A stretch of DNA of 9,159 nucleotides from Bacillota bacterium. GTDB lineage: Bacteria; Armatimonadota; Hebobacteria; Hebobacterales; Hebobacteraceae. Location: assembly GCA_030597345.1 (NCBI GenBank), contig JAUVSA010000069.1, forward strand, positions 1-9,159. Direction: 5' to 3'. Positions 1 through 5,640 of the stretch are shown piece by piece. How positions within the stretch are numbered: position 1 is the stretch's first letter; every line of letters starts with the position of its first letter. The notes beneath the pieces were generated by a model. That model worked only from the letters and a program-made list of their open reading frames with translations, was not told the origin of the DNA and made no database searches. A program made the position numbers and the translations under genes.

Positions 1-1
1 G

Positions 2-265
2 GAGACGGCCCGCTCCAAGCTGAAGGCGCTCAGAGAGAGGGAGGACAAAGATTTAGTGGAGCGGGTAATTGCCCTTATAGACCAGCGCTATGGGCTAGAG
101 TCGCCGCCTGCTCCAGAGTCGGACGCCGCAAATCTCGACCAGGCGATCTATGAAAAGGAACTAGCTCTGGCGGCGTCGGACGCTGACGCGCTGGGTGGGC
201 GACTATGCGCCTGGCGGCATACTCGCGTGCTGACGTTCCCGTACTCGACATTCTCGGGGCCGTAG
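2..265 (+). CDS. C-terminal fragment of an unrecognised charged protein
   Basis: The reading frame is open from the left edge (first full codon at 2) to TAG at 263-265, so this is the 3' end of a gene that begins outside the window; the GTG at 56 is probably internal. The visible 87 residues begin with a highly charged, probably helical stretch rich in Lys, Arg and Glu, then a Pro/Ala/Glu linker, then an Ala/Asp/Glu-rich helix. The last ~20 residues (Cys, Trp and aromatic-rich) look compositionally different, so a late frameshift or a wrong frame at the end is possible. No domain is recognised and no function is claimed. It ends 33 nt before lgt and could be in the same operon. Confidence 0.5.
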   Translation, partial: ETARSKLKALREREDKDLVERVIALIDQRYGLESPPAPESDAANLDQAIYEKELALAASDADALGGRLCAWRHTRVLTFPYSTFSGP

Positions 266-298
266 CTTACCAGGGTGGGCTAGGCTGGAGGTCTGTGC

Positions 299-1099
299 GT
301 GTTCCCGACGCTGTTGCGCATCGGGCCGGTGGAAGTTCACAGCTACGGCACACTGCTGATGGTGGGCTTCGTGGCCGCCATTCTGCTCGCCCGGCGGGAG
401 GCGCGCCGGGTCGGTCTTTCGCCGGACCTCCTTCTGGACCTCGGGGTATGGGTGCTGGTCGGCGGGGTGGTGTTCGCGCGGGGTCTGTACGCGGCGCTGA
501 ACTGGGGGTACTACGCGGCCCAGCCGGCGACCGTGCTGTACGTCTGGCGCGAGCCCGGGCTCTCGTTCTACGGTGGACTCGCCGGCGGGGTGCTGGCGGG
601 ATTGGCGTTTGCGTGGCGACAGAGGGTCTCTTTCTTGACGCTGGCCGACATGGCTGCTCCGGCTGTCGCGCTGGGGTACGGGATTGCGCGTTTCGGCTGT
701 CTGCTGAACGGGTGCTGCTATGGAGTGCCGACGAACCTGCCGTGGGGCCTCAGGTTCCCGCTCTTTCCCGACTCTATGATAACGACCGATCCGAGCCACC
801 CGACCCAGATTTACGCCGCGCTGGGGAGCTTTCTCATCCTGGGGATTCTGCTCAGGGCGCGGACTCGTCTGGCGGAGCCGGGCCAGCTCTTTCTGCTGTA
901 CCTCATGCTTTATTCGGTGCTGCGGTCGGCCGTGGAGGTGCTGCGCAAGGGCATCACCGCGGAGCAGCTTGTTGATGGGCTGACCCAGGGGCAGGTCGCC
1001 AGCGCGGTCATCTTCGCGGGAGCCCTGGTGGGGTTCCTCGGGCTGAGCCGGGCCGGAAGGACCAGGAGCGTACCCCGCGGAAGCGGACCTACGGCGTGA
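299..1099 (+). CDS. lgt: Phosphatidylglycerol--prolipoprotein diacylglyceryl transferase
   Basis: Lgt transfers the diacylglyceryl group of phosphatidylglycerol to the lipobox cysteine of prolipoproteins, the first step of lipoprotein maturation at the inner membrane. The 266-residue length is normal for the family. Visible landmarks are the N-terminal HSYG segment (residues 14-17), the SFYGGLAG stretch (about 89-96), the family signature around R131 (ARFGCLLNGCCYG, 130-142), HPTQIY (167-172), and several hydrophobic membrane segments. The usual GR before the Cys is AR here, but the key Arg is kept. The GTG start at 299 is chosen because GGAGG lies at 287-291, 7 nt upstream, and the protein begins like typical Lgt. 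The stop overlaps the start of the next gene (GTGA, 1096-1099), indicating translational coupling. Confidence 0.97.
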   Translation: MFPTLLRIGPVEVHSYGTLLMVGFVAAILLARREARRVGLSPDLLLDLGVWVLVGGVVFARGLYAALNWGYYAAQPATVLYVWREPGLSFYGGLAGGVLAGLAFAWRQRVSFLTLADMAAPAVALGYGIARFGCLLNGCCYGVPTNLPWGLRFPLFPDSMITTDPSHPTQIYAALGSFLILGILLRARTRLAEPGQLFLLYLMLYSVLRSAVEVLRKGITAEQLVDGLTQGQVASAVIFAGALVGFLGLSRAGRTRSVPRGSGPTA

Positions 1100-2142
1100 A
1101 GGAAGAACGTAGATCGCTTACGGTGCGCCCGGAGGAGGCCGGACTGCGACTGGACGTGTTTGTCGCCCAGCGCGGTCTATCGCTCACCCGCTCCCAGACC
1201 GAGAAGCTGGCGAAGTCCGGGCGGGTCGAGCTGGGAGGCCGCCCGGCGCGCGCGGGGCGACGCGTCGCCCCCGGTGAACGGGTGGATGTTTGGCTGCCAG
1301 CCGAGACGGTCGATGAGTCGCCTGTTCCGGAACCGATCCCGCTCGACATACTCTTCGAGGACGACCACGTACTCGTGCTCAATAAGCCCCAGAGATTAAT
1401 CGTACACCCCAGCGCGGGCCGGAGGGGCGGGACTCTGGTGAATGCGCTGCTCGCTCATACCAGATCGCTGGCCGCCGGGAGTGGGCCGCATCGCCCCGGG
1501 ATCGTCCACCGGCTGGATCGTGATACTTCCGGGCTGATGGTGGTGGCGAAGAGCGAGGTGGCCTATGATGAACTGTCGCGCCAGGTACGCGGCAGGGAGT
1601 TGGAGCGCAGGTACCTGGCCGTTGTGTGGGGGAGGATGGGACCCGACCGTCTGCTGATACAAGTACCGGTAGGCAGACACCTGCGCGACGGGACACGGAT
1701 GGCGGCGGTGCCGCGGCCGGAGGGCGGACGGCGAGTGCGCAGTGCGATCACCGACGTACGAGTGGCAGAGCGCTTGGGGGTCGCAACACTGGTTGAGGCG
1801 CGGCTCGAAACAGGGCGGACGCATCAGATCCGGGTACACCTCGCTCACCAGGGGCATCCCGTGGTTGGGGATCGGGTCTATGGGCTCAGGCGGGCGCGCC
1901 GGGAGAAGGCCGCGCTGGAGGAGGCGACTCTGGCGTATGTGAGGGCGCTGCGTGGACACGCGCTGCACGCGCAGTCGCTGCGCTTCCGTCACCCAGTGAG
2001 CAGTCAGATGCTGCAGTTCTCGGCCCCACCTCCTGCTCCGATGTCGGCCCTGCTGGCGCACCTGCGACAGAAGATCCGGGAGATGGGAGAGGAGAATGGG
2101 ACCCGGGGGAGGGAAGAGGGAGGAGATGAGAGCAGGCCGTAA
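1096..2142 (+). CDS. rluD: RluA-family (RluD-type) ribosomal large-subunit pseudouridine synthase
   Basis: This enzyme isomerises uridines to pseudouridine in RNA, for RluD in 23S rRNA. The 348-residue protein has an N-terminal S4 RNA-binding domain (about residues 15-75, starting RLDVFVAQ) and a catalytic RluA-type domain. HRLDRDTSG spans 138-146 with catalytic Asp141; RTHQIRVHL is at 241-249 and the conserved GHALHAQ-LRFRHP block at 287-300. The S4 domain plus length favour RluD over RluA, but RluC and other paralogues cannot be excluded, so the exact target uridines are not assigned. The last ~20 residues are a Gly/Glu/Arg-rich tail encoded by a purine-rich tract and are probably disordered. 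The GTG start overlaps the lgt stop by 4 nt. Confidence 0.93.
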   Translation: MKEERRSLTVRPEEAGLRLDVFVAQRGLSLTRSQTEKLAKSGRVELGGRPARAGRRVAPGERVDVWLPAETVDESPVPEPIPLDILFEDDHVLVLNKPQRLIVHPSAGRRGGTLVNALLAHTRSLAAGSGPHRPGIVHRLDRDTSGLMVVAKSEVAYDELSRQVRGRELERRYLAVVWGRMGPDRLLIQVPVGRHLRDGTRMAAVPRPEGGRRVRSAITDVRVAERLGVATLVEARLETGRTHQIRVHLAHQGHPVVGDRVYGLRRARREKAALEEATLAYVRALRGHALHAQSLRFRHPVSSQMLQFSAPPPAPMSALLAHLRQKIREMGEENGTRGREEGGDESRP

Positions 2143-2257
2143 GAAACGGTTGCGATGTGAGTATGGGGGTGCGGGAGAGACCTGACGGGAAGACAGTAGG
2201 GGTGGAGGCCGGGGTGCGCACATCCGCGAGCGGTTCAGCAAAGGGAGGAGGACGAAC

Positions 2258-2656
2258 GTGTATCCTGGGGACCTGCAGTACAGCGAGAGCCATCAGTGGG
2301 CACGGGTAGAAGACGGGGTGGCTACCGTCGGCGTAACACACTATGCACAGGAGCAGCTTGGAGACATCGTGTACGTGGAGTTGCCCAGCCCCGACGAAGA
2401 GGTGAAGCGCGGGGAGCCGCTGGGGAGCGTGGAATCGGTGAAGGCGGTTGCCGACGTGAACTCACCGGTGAGCGGCCGGGTGATAGAGGTCAACACTGAC
2501 TTGGACGACGAGCCGGAGAAGATCAACCAGGACTGCTACGGAGCGGGCTGGCTGGCCAAGATCGAGCTGTCGGAGCCTGCCGAGATCCGGTCCTTGATGA
2601 ACGCGCAGCAGTATGTGCAGCACGTTCAGCAGCTCGCCGAGCAGAGGGGACGCTAG
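2258..2656 (+). CDS. gcvH: Glycine cleavage system H protein
   Basis: GcvH is the lipoyl-carrying shuttle protein that passes the aminomethyl group between the P, T and L proteins of the cytoplasmic glycine cleavage complex. The 132-residue length is typical. The lipoylation site is ESVKA (59-63), with Lys62 the modified residue. SHQWARVEDGVATVGVTHYA (11-30), LGDIVYVELP (34-43) and the SPVSGRVIEVN block (69-79) are classic H-protein sequence. GTG at 2258 is preceded by GGGAGGAGG (about 2243-2251). No gcvT or gcvP is in the window. The TAG stop is built from a TA that appears to be the target duplication of the element that follows plus the first G of that element; without the insertion the stop would be TAA with the same protein sequence. 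Confidence 0.96.
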   Translation: MYPGDLQYSESHQWARVEDGVATVGVTHYAQEQLGDIVYVELPSPDEEVKRGEPLGSVESVKAVADVNSPVSGRVIEVNTDLDDEPEKINQDCYGAGWLAKIELSEPAEIRSLMNAQQYVQHVQQLAEQRGR

Positions 2657-2783
2657 AGCGCATTTCATAACCCTCACTCGCCTGGCTGTCCGCTAGAGAC
2701 GCTGGCATGAAATGCGCCTGCTGGAGCCTAGCGGCTTGTGCCGCTGTTTCATAACCTCTATCTGAGGTTATGAAACAGCTTCT
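2656..2783 (+). repeat. Left terminal inverted repeat with nested palindromes
   Basis: This is the reverse complement of 3947-4098, with about four substitutions in the outer ~103 bp and a gap opposite the right arm's extra loop. It contains three hairpins. An 11-bp stem GCGCATTTCAT/ATGAAATGCGC lies at 2658-2668 and 2707-2717. A small GCGGC-TTGT-GCCGC hairpin is at 2731-2744. A perfect 16-bp stem GCTGTTTCATAACCTC pairs 2743-2758 with 2764-2779 around a 5-nt loop. The 10-mer TTTCATAACC or its complement occurs three times (2663-2672, 2747-2756, 2766-2775). The arm ends 2 nt before the cargo gene's ribosome binding site. Confidence 0.9.
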
Positions 2784-2785
2784 AC

Positions 2786-2793
2786 GGAGGAGG
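2786..2793 (+). promoter_or_regulatory. Ribosome binding site deciding the oxidoreductase start
   Basis: GGAGGAGG lies just upstream of GTG 2797 and outside the inverted repeat. It argues for GTG 2797 over ATG 2770, because that ATG is part of the TIR's own GGTTATGAAA repeat and has no ribosome binding site. Confidence 0.75.
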
Positions 2794-2796
2794 ACA

Positions 2797-3942
2797 GTGG
2801 AGCCCATACGCATTGGTGTGATCGGCGTCGCGAACCGCGGCGGCTACTTCGTCAGAGAGTTCCATCAGAATGTGCCGGATGCCGAGGTCGTCGCCGGCAT
2901 GGACGTCGTTGACGGGAATCTGCAGCGCTTCCGCGACATCGTCGGCCCGGATGCCTTCGTCACGAAGCACTACCGCGCGCTGGCCGCGCGCCCCGGTGTC
3001 GATGCGGTCGTGGTCGCCAGCCCCGACAACTTCCACGAGGAACAGGGGCTGGCCGTGCTCGAGGCCGGAAAGCATCTTCTGCTCGAGAAGCCGATGGCCA
3101 TCACCGTCGAGGGCTGCGACCGCCTGCTGCAGGCCCACAACAGAGCCGGCGTCGTCTTCGGCCTCGGCCTCAGCATGCGCTACATGCCGATGTTCGCAGT
3201 GATGAAGGACATCATCGACTCCGGCGAGATCGGCGACGTCAAGGCCTATTGGTGCAACCACTTCGTCGGCAAGGGGGGCCACTTCTACTTCCACGACTGG
3301 CACGCGGTTCGCGCCAACACGATGGGGCTTCTGCTTCAGAAGGGGACCCACGATATCGACATCATGCACTACCTCACAGGCAGGTTCGCCACCAAGGTCT
3401 CCGCCTTCGGCAGCCTCGACTACTACGGCGGCGACAAGCCCGATGATCTGCACTGCCCGCACTGCCCGGAGAAAGACACCTGCCCGGAAGCGCAGCTTGG
3501 CGACTGGGAGCCCCACTTCCAGCTCTGCGCCTTCCGCCGGGAGGTCGATGTCGAGGACAACCACGTGCTCATCATGGAACTCGAGGACGGCATCAAGGCG
3601 GCCTATCAGGAATGTCACTTCACGCCCGACTACCACCGCGATCACATCGTCATCGGCACCAAGGGCCGCCTGTGCAACAATGAACAGGACTGGACAGTCA
3701 CCGTGAAGACCCGGCAGAATCACGGCCTGTCTGACAGCGTGCACACACTCCATCCCACCGAAGGCGGCCACGGTGGCGGCGATGTCCTGCTCTGCCGCGA
3801 CTTCATCGGCGCCATCCGGGCGAACCGGCCCCTGCGGAACGATCCCTACTCGGCCAGAATGGCCGTCGCCGTCGGCGTCGCCGCACACGAATCCCTACGG
3901 GACGGCGGGAAGATCGTGCCGGTCGAGCCACCGGCAGCCTGA
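2797..3942 (+). CDS. Gfo/Idh/MocA-family NAD(P)-dependent oxidoreductase
   Basis: Members oxidise or reduce sugars, inositols and related polyols with NAD(P) in the cytoplasm; the substrate here cannot be told. The 381-residue length is typical. The N-terminal Rossmann fold shows GVIGVANRGG (7-16), the family EKP motif is at 97-99 (LLLEKPMAIT), and the C-terminal domain has KGTHDIDIMHYLTG (182-195), where His185/Asp186 sit in the usual catalytic GxHxxD region. A Cys-rich insert follows (Cys220, 223, 229, with 244 nearby), possibly metal-binding and also seen in relatives of this subfamily. GGHGGGD is at 323-329. This is the only gene inside the TIR element and carries its own strong ribosome binding site; no clear promoter is seen, so it probably depends on read-through from gcvH. 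An in-frame ATG at 2770 would add nine residues but is disfavoured. Confidence 0.93.
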   Translation: MEPIRIGVIGVANRGGYFVREFHQNVPDAEVVAGMDVVDGNLQRFRDIVGPDAFVTKHYRALAARPGVDAVVVASPDNFHEEQGLAVLEAGKHLLLEKPMAITVEGCDRLLQAHNRAGVVFGLGLSMRYMPMFAVMKDIIDSGEIGDVKAYWCNHFVGKGGHFYFHDWHAVRANTMGLLLQKGTHDIDIMHYLTGRFATKVSAFGSLDYYGGDKPDDLHCPHCPEKDTCPEAQLGDWEPHFQLCAFRREVDVEDNHVLIMELEDGIKAAYQECHFTPDYHRDHIVIGTKGRLCNNEQDWTVTVKTRQNHGLSDSVHTLHPTEGGHGGGDVLLCRDFIGAIRANRPLRNDPYSARMAVAVGVAAHESLRDGGKIVPVEPPAA

Positions 3943-3946
3943 CACC

Positions 3947-4098
3947 AGAAGCTGTTTCATAACCTCCATCTGGAGTCTGGCAGCTTGTGCTGCCTGAGGT
4001 TATGAAACAGCAGCACAACCCGCCAGGCTCCAGCAGGCGCATTTCATGCCAGCGTCTCTAACGGACAGCCAGGCGAGTGAGGGTTATGAAATGCGCTC
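3947..4098 (-). repeat. Right terminal inverted repeat with nested palindromes
   Basis: This is the inverted partner of 2656-2783. It carries the same 11-bp stem (4037-4047 with 4086-4096) and the same perfect 16-bp stem (3951-3966 with 3996-4011). The 16-bp stem here encloses a 29-nt loop containing an extra hairpin, GGCAGC-TTGT-GCTGCC (3979-3994), which the left arm lacks at that place. That accounts for its greater length (152 against 128 bp). TTTCATAACC or its complement occurs at 3955-3964, 3998-4007 and 4082-4091. The outer end lies 4 nt before the next gene's ribosome binding site. Confidence 0.9.
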
Positions 4099-4102
4099 TA
4101 AG

Positions 4103-4110
4103 AGGAGGTG
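4103..4110 (+). promoter_or_regulatory. Ribosome binding site for the zinc-ribbon gene
   Basis: AGGAGGTG lies 8 nt before ATG 4119 and just outside the TIR. It fixes the start at 4119 rather than at ATG 4077 inside the repeat. In the reconstructed empty site it would sit directly behind the gcvH stop. Confidence 0.75.
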
Positions 4111-4118
4111 CACGCGGA

Positions 4119-4412
4119 ATGGAGATGATGCAATGCCCCCACTGCGGGGCACAGAATTCCACCAAGCGAGAGTTCTGCTACCAGTGCCAGGAGGCATTGC
4201 ACGGTCCCCCCAAGGCGGACAAGGGGGAGCGCGACTACGTGCCGACGTGCGCCAACTGCGCCCAGGCATCCATTTCCGCTCCAGCAGGCCAACGGCTCAC
4301 GCCCGAACAGGTATGGTGCATCTCGCGTGCGGAGCCGGTCCCCTCCGGCCAGATCGCAGGCGACTGCTTCGAGGAGGCCTTCGGCTGGAGGCGGGAAGAC
4401 ATCCTCGACTGA
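4119..4412 (+). CDS. Small zinc-ribbon protein of unknown function
   Basis: A 97-residue protein with two cysteine clusters. The N-terminal one is CPHC-(10)-CYQC (Cys 6, 9, 20, 23), a standard zinc-ribbon knuckle pair. The second is CANC (44-47) followed by single cysteines at 67 (VWCISRAEPVP) and 83 (GDCFEEAF), which could form a second zinc site. No enzyme motif, signal peptide or membrane segment is seen. The function is unknown; such proteins are often annotated only as zinc-ribbon domain proteins. Its ATG has a strong ribosome binding site. Before the element inserted it would have followed gcvH by 17 nt, so it was probably the next gene of the lgt-rluD-gcvH operon. Its TGA at 4410-4412 lies at the start of the next coding frame. 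Confidence 0.78.
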   Translation: MEMMQCPHCGAQNSTKREFCYQCQEALHGPPKADKGERDYVPTCANCAQASISAPAGQRLTPEQVWCISRAEPVPSGQIAGDCFEEAFGWRREDILD

Positions 4413-5569
4413 ACCGCCGCCCTCCACAGCAGGTCCGCTGCACCCACACTGACGGCGGCAGACTACCCGTCCTCCGCCGACTGCTGGGTCCCGTGCTCCT
4501 CTTTCTCCTGGCCGCCTCTCAGGTCGGTGGCGCGGAGCCCATCACCTACTCCATGCGCACTCTTGGCGGCGTCTCTCTTCACGTCCTCGACATCGACCTC
4601 AACGACCCACACGTCGTCGTCTCCCCCGCGCTGGCCGCCGGGGGCATAGGCCGGAGCGAAAGCTTCTCCAAGTTCATTCACCGCCTCAACCCTGCGGCAG
4701 CCCTCAACGGCACTTTCTTCAGCAAGACATCCCTGCGGCCCATCGGCGACATCGTCATCGACGGCAAGCTCGTCCACTTCGGTGGCATGGGCACCGCGCT
4801 TGCCTTCACCACCGATGGCGTTGACTGTATCCGCCTGCCCAAGAGCCGATATGTGGACTGGTCGGAGCACCGCGCCGCCCTCGCCGCCGGGCCCCTCCTC
4901 GTCTGGAACGGCTTCGCCAAGCCGCTCCCGGGGGGCGAGGGATTCGGCGACCCAAGCGTCTTCGCACGCGCCGCGCCGCGCACCGCGGCCGGCGTAACAC
5001 GGGACAACCATCTCCTCCTGGTCACCACGAAACGCGGCACCTCCCTGCCGCTCCTGGCCGCCGCCATGCGGGACATCGGCGCCCTCTATGCTGTCAATCT
5101 GGACGGCGGTGGCTCCACCGGTATGTGGCGCCGCGGCCGCATGATCCGGAGGCCGGTCAGGCAACTCACCAACATCCTCTGCGTCTACGTCAAGCCTGAC
5201 CCCGTGCCCCCCCGACAGCTTCGTCCCCCTCGCGGGCTCGACTGGCGGGCGGGCCACCGGCCCAGGCCCACTCTTTCCTTCACAGCAGGAAGCCTGCGCG
5301 TGACTGCCCATCTCCCACGCACCTGGGAGGGCCAGCAGCCCGTCCAGGTGGAAGCTGATGCCCCTCTGCCGGACGGGTGGACAGTCTCCATCTGGCTGGA
5401 CGACCGGCCCTTCGCGATGGCCAGCGAGCTTCCTTTCGAGTTCGCTCTCGACCTCGCCGCCCTCCCGGGCCCCGGCCCGAAGCACTCCCTGTGGATCGGC
5501 ATTCTCGACCGCGAGGGGAAGACGGTGGGCCGCGCAGAACGAATCTTTCGGCTGGCCGCCGACCGCTGA
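4409..5569 (+). CDS. Secreted phosphodiester glycosidase (NAGPA-domain) family protein
   Basis: The family relates to the catalytic domain of mammalian uncovering enzyme (N-acetylglucosamine-1-phosphodiester alpha-N-acetylglucosaminidase); bacterial members are exported and probably act on phosphodiester-linked sugars in the envelope. Counting from CTG 4409, a signal peptide is visible: Arg-rich lead (RLPVLRR), hydrophobic LLGPVLLFLLAA, likely cleavage near VGGAEP (39-44). Hallmarks follow: ALNGTFF (98-104), RTAAGVTRDNHLLLV (191-205) and AVNLDGGGSTGMW (228-240). After a Pro/Arg-rich linker (about 263-285) comes a C-terminal region of ~95 residues that looks beta-rich and is not recognised. 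The start is uncertain. No ATG, GTG or TTG suits the signal peptide: ATG 4313 overlaps the zinc-ribbon gene by 100 nt, and GTG 4493 removes the positive n-region. CTG 4409, overlapping the upstream stop as CTGA, is a guess. Confidence 0.82.
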   Translation: MNRRPPQQVRCTHTDGGRLPVLRRLLGPVLLFLLAASQVGGAEPITYSMRTLGGVSLHVLDIDLNDPHVVVSPALAAGGIGRSESFSKFIHRLNPAAALNGTFFSKTSLRPIGDIVIDGKLVHFGGMGTALAFTTDGVDCIRLPKSRYVDWSEHRAALAAGPLLVWNGFAKPLPGGEGFGDPSVFARAAPRTAAGVTRDNHLLLVTTKRGTSLPLLAAAMRDIGALYAVNLDGGGSTGMWRRGRMIRRPVRQLTNILCVYVKPDPVPPRQLRPPRGLDWRAGHRPRPTLSFTAGSLRVTAHLPRTWEGQQPVQVEADAPLPDGWTVSIWLDDRPFAMASELPFEFALDLAALPGPGPKHSLWIGILDREGKTVGRAERIFRLAADR

Positions 5570-5573
5570 TAAC

Positions 5574-5624
5574 GGGCGGCTCGAGGCCTCGGTCGAATGC
5601 TGCCAGCCGACTCGGCCGCCCTTT
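5574..5624 (+). terminator. Possible weak stem-loop terminator before miaB
   Basis: GGGCGGC (5574-5580) pairs perfectly with GCCGCCC (5615-5621), followed by only three T residues. The loop is long (34 nt), though part of it may pair internally. The short T-run makes efficient termination doubtful; it may only be a GC-rich hairpin in the 71-nt gap. Confidence 0.3.
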
Positions 5625-5640
5625 GAGGTAAACCGTCCTC

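Larger units (their letters stand above)
2656..4098. mobile_element. Putative nonautonomous TIR element carrying one oxidoreductase gene
   Basis: Seen directly: inverted repeats at 2656-2783 and 3947-4098 face each other and enclose a single gene that fills the interior almost exactly (start 2797, stop 3942). The outermost bases are GAGCGC...GCGCTC, flanked on both sides by TA (2654-2655 and 4099-4100). The outer ~100 bp of the arms match with only about four substitutions. Deleting 2656-4100 joins the gcvH codon CGC to TAA and puts the next gene's ribosome binding site and ATG directly behind gcvH. TA duplication is characteristic of IS630/Tc1/mariner-type transposition and of MITEs moved by such enzymes. 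The family assignment is inference: there is no transposase, and a 2-bp duplication is weak on its own. An invertible segment is an alternative reading. Confidence 0.7.

Noticed and set aside
2143..2257. Glycine riboswitch in the 115-nt gap before gcvH
   Set aside because: A GGGAGAGACC string is tempting, but the conserved downstream parts of the glycine aptamer are not visible and the gap is short. No clear promoter was found there either; only the ribosome binding site of gcvH is supported.
2782..3888. Long minus-strand open frame (368 codons) opposite the oxidoreductase
   Set aside because: It is a shadow frame caused by C-ending codons of the real gene; its composition is Val/Ala/Asp-rich and low in recognisable motifs.
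2656..4098. CRISPR array, integron attC sites or IS200/IS605-type ends
   Set aside because: The repeats are not regularly spaced with unique spacers, there is no integrase or attC-type core, and no Y1 transposase. Perfectly opposed long repeats with TA flanks fit a DDE/TIR element better.
4046..4118. Upstream ATG starts at 4046 (glycosidase frame) and 4077 (zinc-ribbon frame)
   Set aside because: Both lie inside the right inverted repeat and have no ribosome binding site; the encoded N-termini look like chance translation of repeat sequence.
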